The position numbers and the translations under genes are program-made. A DNA stretch of 64,000 bases, taken from Clostridium gasigenes (GTDB lineage: Bacteria; Bacillota; Clostridia; Clostridiales; Clostridiaceae). A model generated the notes under the pieces. That model did not search any database and was not told the origin of the DNA. It worked only from the letters and a program-made list of their open reading frames with translations. Where the stretch lies: NCBI RefSeq assembly GCF_900104115.1, contig NZ_FNJM01000011.1:30359-94358 (forward strand), given 5' to 3'. Of the stretch, positions 17,622-26,555 are shown piece after piece (the stretch's first letter is position 1; every line of letters begins with the position of its first letter).

Positions 17622-19607
17622 TTATTTAGGTGAAGTAGCAGCCTGATTATTTGCTGAGTTTATTTGCTCAATCCAAGATGAACTTGAAGGTGCAGGTTGC
17701 TTGTTTTTAGGTAAATATTCTTCAGCAACTCTTAATAAAGTTAAGAAATCATATCTATAAGAAATAGTATCACTTCCCCAATGTTTTGATAAAATATCAA
17801 ATGATCTTTTAACATCAGTCTTCATGGCAATCCATTCAGAATCTGAAGGAGTTCCGTTGCCATAATAAAGCCTTAACTCATTCAAGTAGTTTTCCATCAT
17901 AGGCCAAGTAATTTTCGCATCATAAACTGTATTTGTCTCATTGTCCATTTCAGTTATTACACTTTTAATAGTTTCAATGTGACTTGCGAACCCACCTAAA
18001 TCAAATTCTTTATTTAAATCCGTGGTGTTCATAGCTTGATTTCTATGAGTTGTGAATAAGTTTCTTTGTAATAATCCGTAGACACCTCTGTTATAAGCAT
18101 TATCTACAAGAACAAATTCTGCCCATGGATCTTTAGAGCCAGCTAAAAATTCATCAAATTTGTTATTTGGAATTGCATATAAAAGTTCTCTTGTCATAGT
18201 TAAACTCATATATGAAGACATAGCAGAATGTACATAAGATGGATCATCTGGATCACCAGTTTTTAATGTAACATATTTTTCATGTTCAGCAGTATCAGCT
18301 AAGTAATCTGGATATTGTTTTTTTATTTCGTTAAAGTTACCCTTTTCTTGTTGGAAAGGGCCATCTGTATGTTTCTTTTGAATAGGCCAAGACCAGTTTT
18401 TACCATCGATAGTAGTTATATTTTCATTGTATCCTGACTCAATAGGAGCTAATCCACAAGTGAAGTTTTCTTTTATAGATAAACCAATCATAAAATTAGG
18501 GTTTAATCCAAAGAACTCAGTTCCAGTTCCAATACCCATAGCTAAATACTCAGAAGGCATCCAAATCTTTAACCCTTTTACACCATTAACAGGTACTGGC
18601 ATTTTATTAGGTAAACCAAGTTGAATTTGAGTTGCATGTGCAGGTTTTGAATACATTAACATGTTGCCTGTTTTACCTTCAACAGTAGTTTTATAGTAAT
18701 CTGCCTTGTTTGCAATAAGATCATTTTCATTTAAGTTAGATTTAGTCTTTTCCCAGCTAGTAGGTAATCCTTGATATTTAGGATAGGTTAGATTTCCTCT
18801 AAATATATTAGGCTTAAAGTTAGTAGGATTAGTTATATTTTTCTTATTTCCTTTAACTTTAAATACTCTTGTAGTTGAATAAGGAAATAATCTTTCGTCT
18901 TGTTTTAAGTCAATAGTCACCTTTTTACCTTCTTGTTTGAAAGAAGAACAGTTTGAGACAGAAGTTATTTCATGGTCAGTATCAAAATTTAATCCCCAAG
19001 CAGAAAATTCTTTACCTTCCCAAATATAACCTTTATTTGGATTTGCAATAAAAACTGCCCATTCAAATGTGGAATCAGTTTCTTGTAGAATTTTATATCC
19101 TACAGCAGGTTCACCAGAAGCTGAAGTAGGCAATTCGATATTAATAGGTTTTTCATTTTTAGTAACTTCGTGAGTTACAGAGGTTTTGCCTTTTGTAACG
19201 CCTACTGAATTTACAAGCTCTGCTGTATAAACGTAAGTGTCATTAGGCTTATCAGTAAATGTATATTGTGCACTCTGAGCATTTGGCGAATTGTTAACTA
19301 GGGGGATTTCAGATAGTAGTGCGCCATTTTCATATAATTTCCATACATCGCCATTGGTCCCATACCACAATTGCATGGAAATAATGTAGTTTGGTGCTCC
19401 ATCCCAATTATTTTTAGTAATTTGGAACTGTGCAGGAGCTGTAGTATCCTTTGAGACAGTAATTTTTTCCTTGTCATTTAAATTTTCTGCTATAGATCCA
19501 GATGAAATAGTTGCTTCCGAAGTAGTATTTAGGGCTTGTACCGGTTGAGTATAACCTAATAGAATTACGGTTGATAAACTAATAGCGGTTAACTTAGAAT
19601 TGTTCAT
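17622..19607 (-). CDS. Secreted multidomain protein, probable chitin-active lysozyme-fold enzyme
   Basis: The 661-residue protein has a signal peptide (1-25, 'VILLGYTQPVQA'). Residues about 60-150 form an Ig/Fn3-like module often attached to chitinases ('NNWDGAPNYIISMQLWYGTNG', 'WKLYENGALL'). Residues about 165-280 form a second beta-rich, possibly carbohydrate-binding module. The C-terminal 340 residues are mostly helical, with E380 in 'FMIGLSIKENFTCGL' followed by 'DGPFQQ' (415-420), a spacing reminiscent of lysozyme and lytic-transglycosylase folds (catalytic Glu, then G-[LP]-[MF]-Q). I do not recognise a named family for this part. It is divergent from two GH18 chitinases, so a role in chitin or peptidoglycan attack is inferred. 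GAGGT lies seven or so bases before the start. Confidence 0.7.
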   Translation of the reverse strand: MNNSKLTAISLSTVILLGYTQPVQALNTTSEATISSGSIAENLNDKEKITVSKDTTAPAQFQITKNNWDGAPNYIISMQLWYGTNGDVWKLYENGALLSEIPLVNNSPNAQSAQYTFTDKPNDTYVYTAELVNSVGVTKGKTSVTHEVTKNEKPINIELPTSASGEPAVGYKILQETDSTFEWAVFIANPNKGYIWEGKEFSAWGLNFDTDHEITSVSNCSSFKQEGKKVTIDLKQDERLFPYSTTRVFKVKGNKKNITNPTNFKPNIFRGNLTYPKYQGLPTSWEKTKSNLNENDLIANKADYYKTTVEGKTGNMLMYSKPAHATQIQLGLPNKMPVPVNGVKGLKIWMPSEYLAMGIGTGTEFFGLNPNFMIGLSIKENFTCGLAPIESGYNENITTIDGKNWSWPIQKKHTDGPFQQEKGNFNEIKKQYPDYLADTAEHEKYVTLKTGDPDDPSYVHSAMSSYMSLTMTRELLYAIPNNKFDEFLAGSKDPWAEFVLVDNAYNRGVYGLLQRNLFTTHRNQAMNTTDLNKEFDLGGFASHIETIKSVITEMDNETNTVYDAKITWPMMENYLNELRLYYGNGTPSDSEWIAMKTDVKRSFDILSKHWGSDTISYRYDFLTLLRVAEEYLPKNKQPAPSSSSWIEQINSANNQAATSPK

Positions 19608-19850
19608 TATTATACCTCCTTTTCTTTTATAATATAATTGTAATCATTTACCTTAAATGAGTCAATAAGGAAAAATATTATTTATGATAAAGAGATGAAA
19701 AGTAAAATTTTAACAAAAAGAAAAATTGAGGTATTATAAAATTATTTACATTGTTTACATGTATTGACTTTTTATGGTGATGGTATAAGCTTTAAGTATA
19801 CATATTTTTATTGTTAAAAAATATGTAAAAAATTTAAGGGAGGTAAGAAG

Positions 19851-21179
19851 ATGAATAAAATTTTAAAATCTATCATACCAGTACTTTTTTGTGCAAGTTT
19901 AATTGTGCCAAATGGTATATCGGTAAAAGCAGAAACAATGACTAATACGAAACTAGAAGCAAAAGCAACAAGTAAAAAAAGGATAGTGACATATTTTCCA
20001 AGTTGGGGAACTTATCAGGCGGCACAACAAAACATTACTGTATCGAATATAGCTTGGGATAAAGTAACACATGTTAATCATGGTTTTTTTGAAATTACAA
20101 ATGATTACAAAATTCAAACTACAGATTCATATGCAGATTATGAAAATGAGGGATTTGGACATGGTCCGAAGCAAGATTGGGATAAATATCCTATAACAGG
20201 AGTGCCAGCTGGGACCGTATATGGGCATTTTGGGGAATACAAATACTATAAGGAAAAATATCCAGATGTTAAGTTATTAATATCAGTTGGAGGATGGACA
20301 AGAAGTGATAAATTCCACGAATTAGCTAAGAGTCCGGCGCATAGGAAAACCCTTGCAATGAGTATGGTTAACTTTATGAAAAAGTATCCTTTTATTGATG
20401 GTATGGATATAGATTGGGAATATCCAGGGATTACTAGAGCTTCAGAGGATCAATATGATAGGGGATGCGTTGGTGGACCAGAGGATAAGGAAAATTTCAC
20501 GCTTTTATTAAAAGATATTAGAGAAACATTTAATGCAAATGGAATGTCTGAAAAGCTTTTAACTGTAGCAGTTTCAGCAGGAGAAGCAAAAATAAAAATG
20601 ACTGAACCAGATAAGTATGCCAAATATGTAGATTATATTGGTGTAATGACTTATGATTTTGCAGGTAGTTGGGATAATGTCACAGGTAATTTGGCAGGTT
20701 TATATCAAAATCCAGCAGATAAGATAAGACCTAAGTTTAATATGGATGACGCAATGAAAATTTTTAAAGATGAATATAAGGTTCCAGCAGATAAACTTTT
20801 AGCAGGAACACCATTATATTCAAGAGGATGGGGTGGGGTTGAACCGGGCCCAAATGGTGATGGATTATTCCAACCAGCCAAATCAAGTTTTAAAGGTAAT
20901 CTTGGTGAGGGTGGTCAATACTCTTGGTATGATATACCTGCTATGGAGAAATCATCAGAATGGCAAAAATTTAGAGATCCAATAGCTAGAACACCTTATC
21001 TTTACAATAAATCTAAAAAGCAATTTATAACTTATGAAGATGAACAATCATTAACAGAGAGAGTAAGCTATGTTAATAAAAACAACTATGGTGGATTAAT
21101 AGTTTGGGATGCAAGCGGAGATAATATTAAGGCAGGACATCCTATGCATACAATTATGTACAATGGATTTAAGAATTGA
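19851..21179 (+). CDS. Secreted GH18 chitinase (single catalytic domain)
   Basis: This 442-residue glycoside hydrolase family 18 enzyme has a signal peptide (about 1-28, ending 'GISVKAE'). The catalytic motif DGMDIDWE is at 183-190 with E190 as acid/base, 'LLISVGGWT' (142-150) is the preceding conserved strand, and 'GVMTYDFAGSWD' and a late 'GGLIVWDASGD' complete the barrel. It cleaves beta-1,4 N-acetylglucosamine linkages outside the cell by substrate-assisted catalysis. The insertion after strand 3 ('GFGHGPKQDWDKYP') resembles ChiA-type subfamily A enzymes. It has no binding module. The second chitinase follows after 49 bases, with its own AGGAGG, probably on one mRNA. Confidence 0.93.
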   Translation: MNKILKSIIPVLFCASLIVPNGISVKAETMTNTKLEAKATSKKRIVTYFPSWGTYQAAQQNITVSNIAWDKVTHVNHGFFEITNDYKIQTTDSYADYENEGFGHGPKQDWDKYPITGVPAGTVYGHFGEYKYYKEKYPDVKLLISVGGWTRSDKFHELAKSPAHRKTLAMSMVNFMKKYPFIDGMDIDWEYPGITRASEDQYDRGCVGGPEDKENFTLLLKDIRETFNANGMSEKLLTVAVSAGEAKIKMTEPDKYAKYVDYIGVMTYDFAGSWDNVTGNLAGLYQNPADKIRPKFNMDDAMKIFKDEYKVPADKLLAGTPLYSRGWGGVEPGPNGDGLFQPAKSSFKGNLGEGGQYSWYDIPAMEKSSEWQKFRDPIARTPYLYNKSKKQFITYEDEQSLTERVSYVNKNNYGGLIVWDASGDNIKAGHPMHTIMYNGFKN

Positions 21180-21228
21180 AGTATTGTTAAGTCAAGGTTT
21201 AAAATAGAAGATTGTAAGGAGGGATATA

Positions 21229-22758
21229 ATGAGTAAGAAATTTAATAAAATTTTATCACTAGTGATAGTAGCAATGTTATCCATATTATTTGTACCAAGT
21301 ATAAAAACAAAGGCAGCCACTAATTTAGGGGATAGATTATTAGTTGGATATTGGCACAATTTCATAAATGGTGCTGGTATTATTAAATTAAGTGAGGTTT
21401 CAAATAGCTGGGATGTTATAAATGTTTCATTTGGAGAAACATTTGGGGATAAGGCAGTAGTTGAACTTCATCCAGTTTATGATGAAGTTGAGTTCATTAA
21501 GGACATTAAAAATCTTCAACTTAAGGGGAAAAAAGTTGTTTTATCTTTAGGGGGAGCTGAAGGCGCTATAAAAATTTCTACAGAATCAGATAGACAAAAA
21601 TTTATGACATCTGTTGTAGGTTTAATTGAAAAATATGGATTTGATGGGATTGACATTGACTTAGAAGGTGGAAGTGGTATGATTCTTCAATCCGGAGATA
21701 CTGATTTTAGAAATCCAACTACTCCACAAATTGTTAACTTCATTAAAAGTATTAAAGAACTTGATAAAAAGTATGGAAGTAACTTTATAATAAGTATGGC
21801 TCCAGAATTATCATATGTTCAAGGTGGCATAATAGCATATGCAAACAATTGGGGAGCATATTTACCATTAATTCATGGAGTTCGTGATCAATTAGATTAT
21901 CTTCAAGTTCAACATTACAATAGTGGTGGAAATTTATGTTTAGATGGAAATACTTATAAAGAAGGTACAGCAGATTTTCATGTATCAATGATAGATATGT
22001 TATTAAAAGGGTTCCCAATAGGTGGGAATAAAAATAATATGTTTCCTCCACTTAGACAAAATCAAATTGTAATTGGAGTACCATCGTCAACACCGTCAGC
22101 AGGAAGTGGATATACAGCTCCAGCTGAGATGAAAAAGGCATTAGATTATTTAATAAAAGGTCAAAGCTTTGGTGGACAATATAAAATGGAGGGAAATGGT
22201 TATCCAGAGTTAAGGGGTATGATGACATGGTCAATTAACTGGGATGTTAAATATAATTCAGAGTTTATAAATAATTATAGACCATATTTTGATGCATTAC
22301 CTAAATTAAATGATGCACTAAAGAAAGCATCAATAAGCTCAAGTGATGTGGTTAATGGAGATTATGAATTAACAGTAAATATTCCTTCAAGAAATACAGC
22401 AACAAGCTATAAAGTTATAGAAGGAATAACTGCAATTGCATCAGGAACATTGAAGCCTTCTTTAACAGAAGCTCAAGTAATAACAAATAAAATAATAAAT
22501 AAGCAGATTGGAAGTTATAAGTACACAGTAGTGCTAACAGATGAAAAAGGACAAGCTGTTACATCTAGCGAATTAGTAGTTACGGTTAAAGATCCAAATG
22601 AAAATCCAAAACCAAGTGTAGATAATTATGATTCAGTGCACCCATATACTTTTGGTGATATAGTAATATACAATGGAAAAGAATATAAATCACAAGGTTG
22701 GTGGGTTGTCGGTATTACACCAGGTACTAATGATGGCGTATGGAAACCAATGAAATAA
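21229..22758 (+). CDS. Secreted GH18 chitinase with C-terminal chitin-binding domain
   Basis: The 509-residue enzyme has a signal peptide (1-29), a GH18 barrel (about 34-355) with DGIDIDLE at 139-146 and E146 as catalytic acid, an Ig/Fn3-like linker module (about 365-455) and a CBM5/12 chitin-binding domain (about 463-509: 'YDSVHPYTFGDIVIYNGKEY', then 'GWWVVGITPG' and a final 'WKPM'). The type resembles ChiD/ChiC-like bacterial chitinases. The linker resembles a module in the M4 protease at 42-44 kb. Together with the upstream enzyme it would give complementary attack on insoluble chitin. Confidence 0.94.
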   Translation: MSKKFNKILSLVIVAMLSILFVPSIKTKAATNLGDRLLVGYWHNFINGAGIIKLSEVSNSWDVINVSFGETFGDKAVVELHPVYDEVEFIKDIKNLQLKGKKVVLSLGGAEGAIKISTESDRQKFMTSVVGLIEKYGFDGIDIDLEGGSGMILQSGDTDFRNPTTPQIVNFIKSIKELDKKYGSNFIISMAPELSYVQGGIIAYANNWGAYLPLIHGVRDQLDYLQVQHYNSGGNLCLDGNTYKEGTADFHVSMIDMLLKGFPIGGNKNNMFPPLRQNQIVIGVPSSTPSAGSGYTAPAEMKKALDYLIKGQSFGGQYKMEGNGYPELRGMMTWSINWDVKYNSEFINNYRPYFDALPKLNDALKKASISSSDVVNGDYELTVNIPSRNTATSYKVIEGITAIASGTLKPSLTEAQVITNKIINKQIGSYKYTVVLTDEKGQAVTSSELVVTVKDPNENPKPSVDNYDSVHPYTFGDIVIYNGKEYKSQGWWVVGITPGTNDGVWKPMK

Positions 22759-22855
22759 TACTTTAATGGATCTTGTTGGATGAATTTTATTTCAAAGAAA
22801 GAATCTAGTCAGAAGTGTAAAAGATTACAATGAGTATAAAATTCAATATTATTGT

Positions 22856-22890
22856 ACAACCTTCAATTATAAGATTGGAGGTTGTTTTTT
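22856..22890 (+). terminator. Chitinase terminator that overlaps the ribosome site of the next gene
   Basis: ACAACCTTCAAT (22856-22867) pairs with ATTGGAGGTTGT (22874-22885) with one G-U, and T6 follows (22885-22890). The GGAGG at 22877-22881, the only visible ribosome site for the next gene, is inside the 3' arm. Confidence 0.8.
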
Positions 22891-22893
22891 ATT

Positions 22894-23844
22894 ATGGATA
22901 AATTTATGATAAAAAGTGCTTTTAGAAAGGTAAGGGGAGTAACGGTTAGTATTACATTATTGTTGTTAACATTTAATTTAATTTGTTATAAAACTTTTGC
23001 AAATGTAAAAACAGGTAATTTAGAAAAAGAAATAGGTATGGCTGAGGATAAACTTAAGAATCATCAATTATTAAGTTTAAGTGGTAAGGAGGAAGCTTTA
23101 GAAACTAATATTTCCATAGAGCAAAGAATAGCACTATATTTAGAGGGAGGTATAAAAGATTTTGGATTTATTTATTATGATTTAACTACAAAGGAAAAGA
23201 TAGTGATTAATGAAAATAAAGTCTTTATAGCTGCAAGTACATATAAGGTAGGATTAAACATGCTTGTATATGAAGATATTATAAATGGTGTATTAGAAAT
23301 AAATCAAGGGATTATATATGATGATGATAAAGATTTTGAAGATGGAACAGGAATACTTAAGAATGAAATAGACACAACATTAACAAAACCAGTTTTATTG
23401 CAAAAATTATTAGATCTGTCAATTATTGAGTCGGATAATATTGCATCTAAAATGTTAAAGAGAACATTAGGTGGAGACAAAGAGACTAGAAAAAGAATAA
23501 ATGAGATGGCTGAATTAAGTTGTGATACAGATAGTAATAAAACTACACCAGAAATTCAATTTAAATTACTTGAAAATTTATATAAAAATAGAGAAAATAC
23601 ATATTACACACACCTTTTAAATATTATGAAAGAAACAGAATTTCATGATAGGTTAGATAAATATCTCCCTTATGAGATAGTAGCTCATAAAATAGGGAAT
23701 TATGAAGAATCAATTAATGATATTGCAATTATATTTACTGATAAACCTTATATTATTGTAGCTTACTCTGAAGGAATAGATGAAGCTAATGAAAAAATAG
23801 CTAAAATATCAAAAATGATATATAGTGAACAATTGAAAAAATAA
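22894..23844 (+). CDS. Class A beta-lactamase-fold serine hydrolase
   Basis: About 316 residues from ATG 22894 (ATG 22906 is also possible). A hydrophobic N-terminal segment (about 16-36) looks like a signal peptide or anchor. The active-site triad of the penicillin-recognising fold is visible: S115-T-Y-K118, S180-D-N182 and K266-I-G268 in place of K-T-G. A class A-type omega-loop glutamate is not obvious, so real penicillin hydrolysis is uncertain; a penicillin-binding or other hydrolase role is possible. The ribosome site GGAGG is buried in the upstream terminator hairpin, which suggests low or conditional expression. Confidence 0.75.
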   Translation: MDKFMIKSAFRKVRGVTVSITLLLLTFNLICYKTFANVKTGNLEKEIGMAEDKLKNHQLLSLSGKEEALETNISIEQRIALYLEGGIKDFGFIYYDLTTKEKIVINENKVFIAASTYKVGLNMLVYEDIINGVLEINQGIIYDDDKDFEDGTGILKNEIDTTLTKPVLLQKLLDLSIIESDNIASKMLKRTLGGDKETRKRINEMAELSCDTDSNKTTPEIQFKLLENLYKNRENTYYTHLLNIMKETEFHDRLDKYLPYEIVAHKIGNYEESINDIAIIFTDKPYIIVAYSEGIDEANEKIAKISKMIYSEQLKK

Positions 23845-23894
23845 TATTAATAAGGCATACATTATATTTTTCAAATCTTTAAGATAGATATGAA

Positions 23895-23934
23895 TTAAAA
23901 AAAACAAAGAAACAGTGGCATTTTGCCCCTGTTT
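23895..23934 (-). terminator. Terminator for the small minus-strand gene
   Basis: ACAAAGAAACAG pairs with CTGTTTCTTTGT around a short loop at 23903-23934. On the minus strand the hairpin is followed by a run of eight Ts, so it terminates leftward transcription from the small gene at 24011-24160. Confidence 0.7.
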
Positions 23935-24010
23935 CTTTGTATGGTTATATACACTAATAAATATTACAAATTTTGGACTAGTAGAGAAGATTTTATCTGC
24001 TATTTCAATA

Positions 24011-24160
24011 TTAGAAATGACTGCTTATTTCATCTTTTTGGATTCTTTTTAAATCTTTTAATCTTAAACCTGTTGCATTCATAATTGTATCCCAAGATTC
24101 GCCTTGAATTAACATTTGTTTAGCCTGATTGCTAACTGTGTCCTTATCTTTAATGTCCAT
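24011..24160 (-). CDS. 49-residue helix-turn-helix-like small protein
   Basis: A minus-strand frame from ATG 24160 to stop at 24011 encodes a 49-residue basic protein. AAGGAG (24170-24175) lies nine bases before this ATG; the in-frame ATG at 24169 abuts the site. The middle part, 'AKQMLIQGESWDTIMNATGL', has the pattern of a resolvase/sigma-like helix-turn-helix (small-x-x-hydrophobic-x-x-G-x-S/T-W-x-x-I-x-x-x-T-G-L). The gene ends just before its own strong terminator, which supports it being real. Its target is unknown. Confidence 0.6.
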   Translation of the reverse strand: MDIKDKDTVSNQAKQMLIQGESWDTIMNATGLRLKDLKRIQKDEISSHF

Positions 24161-24288
24161 TTTTATCATCTCCTTAATTTTGCTTCAATAGTATTTTAAC
24201 TGTAATGATTAAATTTTATACATTTTGATAGCAAGTTATATGAAAATTTCTAAGGGGAAAAGAGAAACATTATATATATAAAACTATA

Positions 24289-24312
24289 CTATTTATTATA
24301 AGTAATAAATAG
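24289..24312. promoter_or_regulatory. Inverted repeat just before the WG-repeat gene
   Basis: CTATTTATTA (24289-24298) and TAATAAATAG (24303-24312) are perfectly inverted and end at the GAGAGG ribosome site, so they may form an operator or a leader hairpin. Confidence 0.4.
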
Positions 24313-24323
24313 AGAGGTAATAT

Positions 24324-26078
24324 ATGAGTTTAAAAACAAAGTATTCTTTATATCCAGCATTAGTAAATACAAAGGATGGAGCAAATTATGGGTATATAAA
24401 TAGAAAAAGCATTTTCAAAATAACTCCAAAATTTACAGTAGCATATGATTTTAATGATTCCAATAGAGCTATAGTTAGCAAGGATGATAAATATGGATTA
24501 ATTGATACAGAGGGTAATTTAAAAGTAAATTTTATTTATAGTAGTATATCACCATTTAAGGAAGGCTTAGCTGTGTATACTTTAAATGATAAAATGGGGG
24601 TAATGGATAAGTTAGGGAATAGCATTACTAAAAAAAATTATAACTTTATTAATGATTATAGTAATGGCATGGCGTTAGTTGGTGAAAGTGATGGAAGTGA
24701 TGATTATAAGTATGGTTACCTTAATAAGGATGGCGTAGAAGTAATACCTACAAAATATAAACAAGCTAATGATTTTAATGGTGGCTATGCAGTAGTAAAA
24801 ATAAAAGATGGTGAATTTGCATTAATAGATTTAACTGGAAAATTAATTAATAAATATAACTATCAATATGTAGGTGGCTATGGTGAAGGCTTAATGTTTT
24901 TCTCAAATGGATTTGGTGAAAAATATGGGTATATTAATGTAGCTGGTGAAATAGTTATAGAACCTACTTATTTTACAGCAACTGGTTTTAAAGATGGAAT
25001 GGCTATAGTAAGTATTGATGAAGGTTATAATGGTCCAAATGGAGTTATAAATAATAAAGGTAAATATATTTATTCGCCAATTTATAGCAATATAAACTTA
25101 TTAGGTGAGGACCGAGTCTCTTTAGGGATGCCCATAGGTGAAGGTGAAATTAATCTTACAAGTATTTATGCAATAGGGAACAATAGAGGGGATATATTTA
25201 CTGATTTTAAATTCTTAGTAGTTGGGAACTACAATAATGGATTATCTTATGGATCAAATGAAGAATACACTTTTTTTATAGATAAATCAGGTAAACCAAT
25301 TAAAGACCTCCCTAAAGTAAAGGGCAGTGGAACTTTAGAAATAAAAGATGGTATAGTTTACTCGGATATAGATTATGAGCCATACTATTTAAATAAAGAT
25401 GGAAGTGTTATTTATAAACCCAATAAAAAAATTATATTATCTGATAAATACTCTGTTATAAAGGAAAAGTATAAACCAAATATTAATTATTTAATTTATT
25501 ATCCTGTAATTATTGGAGTATATAATAAAAAAATCAATATTGAAATAAATAAAAAACTATGGGATATGTCATACTTTACACCTTATGCAGAAGAGGGAAA
25601 AAATAAGAATAGTGTTATAACTAAAGATGATGTTTTAGATTATAGTTATTATGGAAATTTTACAATAGAATTTTATAAAAAGGATTTATTAGTTCTAAAT
25701 CTTTCGGGATATTATTATCCAATAGGAGCAGCCCATGGGATGCCGAGTAAAAAAACGCCTTGTATAAATTTAGTTACAGGTAAATTCTATTCATTAGGAG
25801 ATTTATTTATGGGTGGAGTTTACTATACAGGAGAGTTAAATAAAATAATTAATAATATGATAGAAACAGATCCACAATATGAGTATGTATTTAAAGATGC
25901 ATTTAAAGGAATAACAGAAAAACAAGATTTTTATGTAGATAAGGATAATTTATATATTTATTATCCACCTTATGAAATAGGACCATACTCAGCTGGTTTC
26001 ATTACCTTTAAAATTAATTTTGATGAAATAAAGGGTATGATAAATAAAAATGGAGAGTTTTATAAATCATTTAATTAA
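24324..26078 (+). CDS. WG-repeat protein with C-terminal DUF3298-like domain
   Basis: The 584-residue protein begins with about eight WG/KWG-type beta repeats (about 15-330; 'YGYINRKSIFKITPKF', 'YGLIDTEGNLKVNF', 'YGYINVAGEIVIEPTY'). It ends with a DUF3298/RsiV-like domain (about 385-575; 'GAAHGMPSKKTPCINLVTGK', then 'SLGDLF'). Such proteins are usually extracytoplasmic, but no signal peptide or membrane segment is visible, which is odd. Either it is exported another way, or the N-terminus differs from this call. The function is unknown; WG repeats usually mediate protein or surface interactions. It is monocistronic, followed by a terminator at 26117. Confidence 0.82.
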   Translation: MSLKTKYSLYPALVNTKDGANYGYINRKSIFKITPKFTVAYDFNDSNRAIVSKDDKYGLIDTEGNLKVNFIYSSISPFKEGLAVYTLNDKMGVMDKLGNSITKKNYNFINDYSNGMALVGESDGSDDYKYGYLNKDGVEVIPTKYKQANDFNGGYAVVKIKDGEFALIDLTGKLINKYNYQYVGGYGEGLMFFSNGFGEKYGYINVAGEIVIEPTYFTATGFKDGMAIVSIDEGYNGPNGVINNKGKYIYSPIYSNINLLGEDRVSLGMPIGEGEINLTSIYAIGNNRGDIFTDFKFLVVGNYNNGLSYGSNEEYTFFIDKSGKPIKDLPKVKGSGTLEIKDGIVYSDIDYEPYYLNKDGSVIYKPNKKIILSDKYSVIKEKYKPNINYLIYYPVIIGVYNKKINIEINKKLWDMSYFTPYAEEGKNKNSVITKDDVLDYSYYGNFTIEFYKKDLLVLNLSGYYYPIGAAHGMPSKKTPCINLVTGKFYSLGDLFMGGVYYTGELNKIINNMIETDPQYEYVFKDAFKGITEKQDFYVDKDNLYIYYPPYEIGPYSAGFITFKINFDEIKGMINKNGEFYKSFN

Positions 26079-26116
26079 GTTTGAGTTATTTAGAATGAAA
26101 ATAAATTGCATGTGTA

Positions 26117-26144
26117 AAAGTACTTAGTGATAAGTACTTTTTTT
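26117..26144 (+). terminator. Terminator of the WG-repeat gene
   Basis: AAAGTACTTA and TAAGTACTTT flank a GTGA-type loop and are followed by TTTTT. Confidence 0.75.
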
Positions 26145-26218
26145 GATTAAGGCACTTTTATAAGAATAACAAAGAAGTTATGTTATAAATTTTGAGATGT
26201 TTTTAATAATGTATATTA

Positions 26219-26247
26219 TTGACATAAATATTTTTATAGGTTAATAT
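26219..26247 (+). promoter_or_regulatory. Promoter of the XRE regulator gene
   Basis: TTGACA at 26219-26224 is followed after 17 bases by TAATAT (26242-26247); an overlapping TATAAT is at 26245-26250. Confidence 0.55.
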
Positions 26248-26250
26248 AAT

Positions 26251-26282
26251 ATGAAGCAAGCTTCATGTGAAGGTAACTTCAT
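26251..26282. promoter_or_regulatory. Two tandem palindromic operators, probably for the XRE regulator
   Basis: ATGAAGC-AA-GCTTCAT (26251-26266) is a perfect 7-2-7 palindrome. A second related one, TGAAG-GTAA-CTTCA (26268-26282 with its flanks), has its centre 16 bases further on. Both lie between the promoter and the start of the regulator gene, the expected place for autorepression. Confidence 0.6.
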
Positions 26283-26312
26283 ATATATATTAATATGAAT
26301 GGAGGAATTCTA

Positions 26313-26555
26313 TTGAAAAATAGAGTCAAAGAGTTACGTACAGATTTAAAGATGACGCAAGAACAATTATCTGATTTAGTTTCTGTTTCCTCTAGAACAA
26401 TAATATCACTGGAGAAAGGTCAGTATAATCCATCAATTTTATTGGCTTATAAAATAGCATGTGTTTTTAACACAACAATAGAAGAACTATATTGCCTTAA
26501 AGAAAATTTAAGAGAGAGGGATGAACAATATGATAAAAGATATAAAAATTTATAA
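26313..26555 (+). CDS. Small XRE-family DNA-binding regulator
   Basis: The 80-residue protein is almost wholly a Cro/CI-type helix-turn-helix ('LRTDLKMTQEQLSDLVSVSS' and 'TIISLEKGQYNPSILLAYKIA'). The start is TTG 26313, seven bases after GGAGG (26301-26305). It belongs to the short YgzD/Cro-like group that typically precedes a small membrane protein gene. That gene overlaps its end by 26 bases here. Two palindromes in front of it suggest self-repression. Confidence 0.88.
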   Translation: MKNRVKELRTDLKMTQEQLSDLVSVSSRTIISLEKGQYNPSILLAYKIACVFNTTIEELYCLKENLRERDEQYDKRYKNL

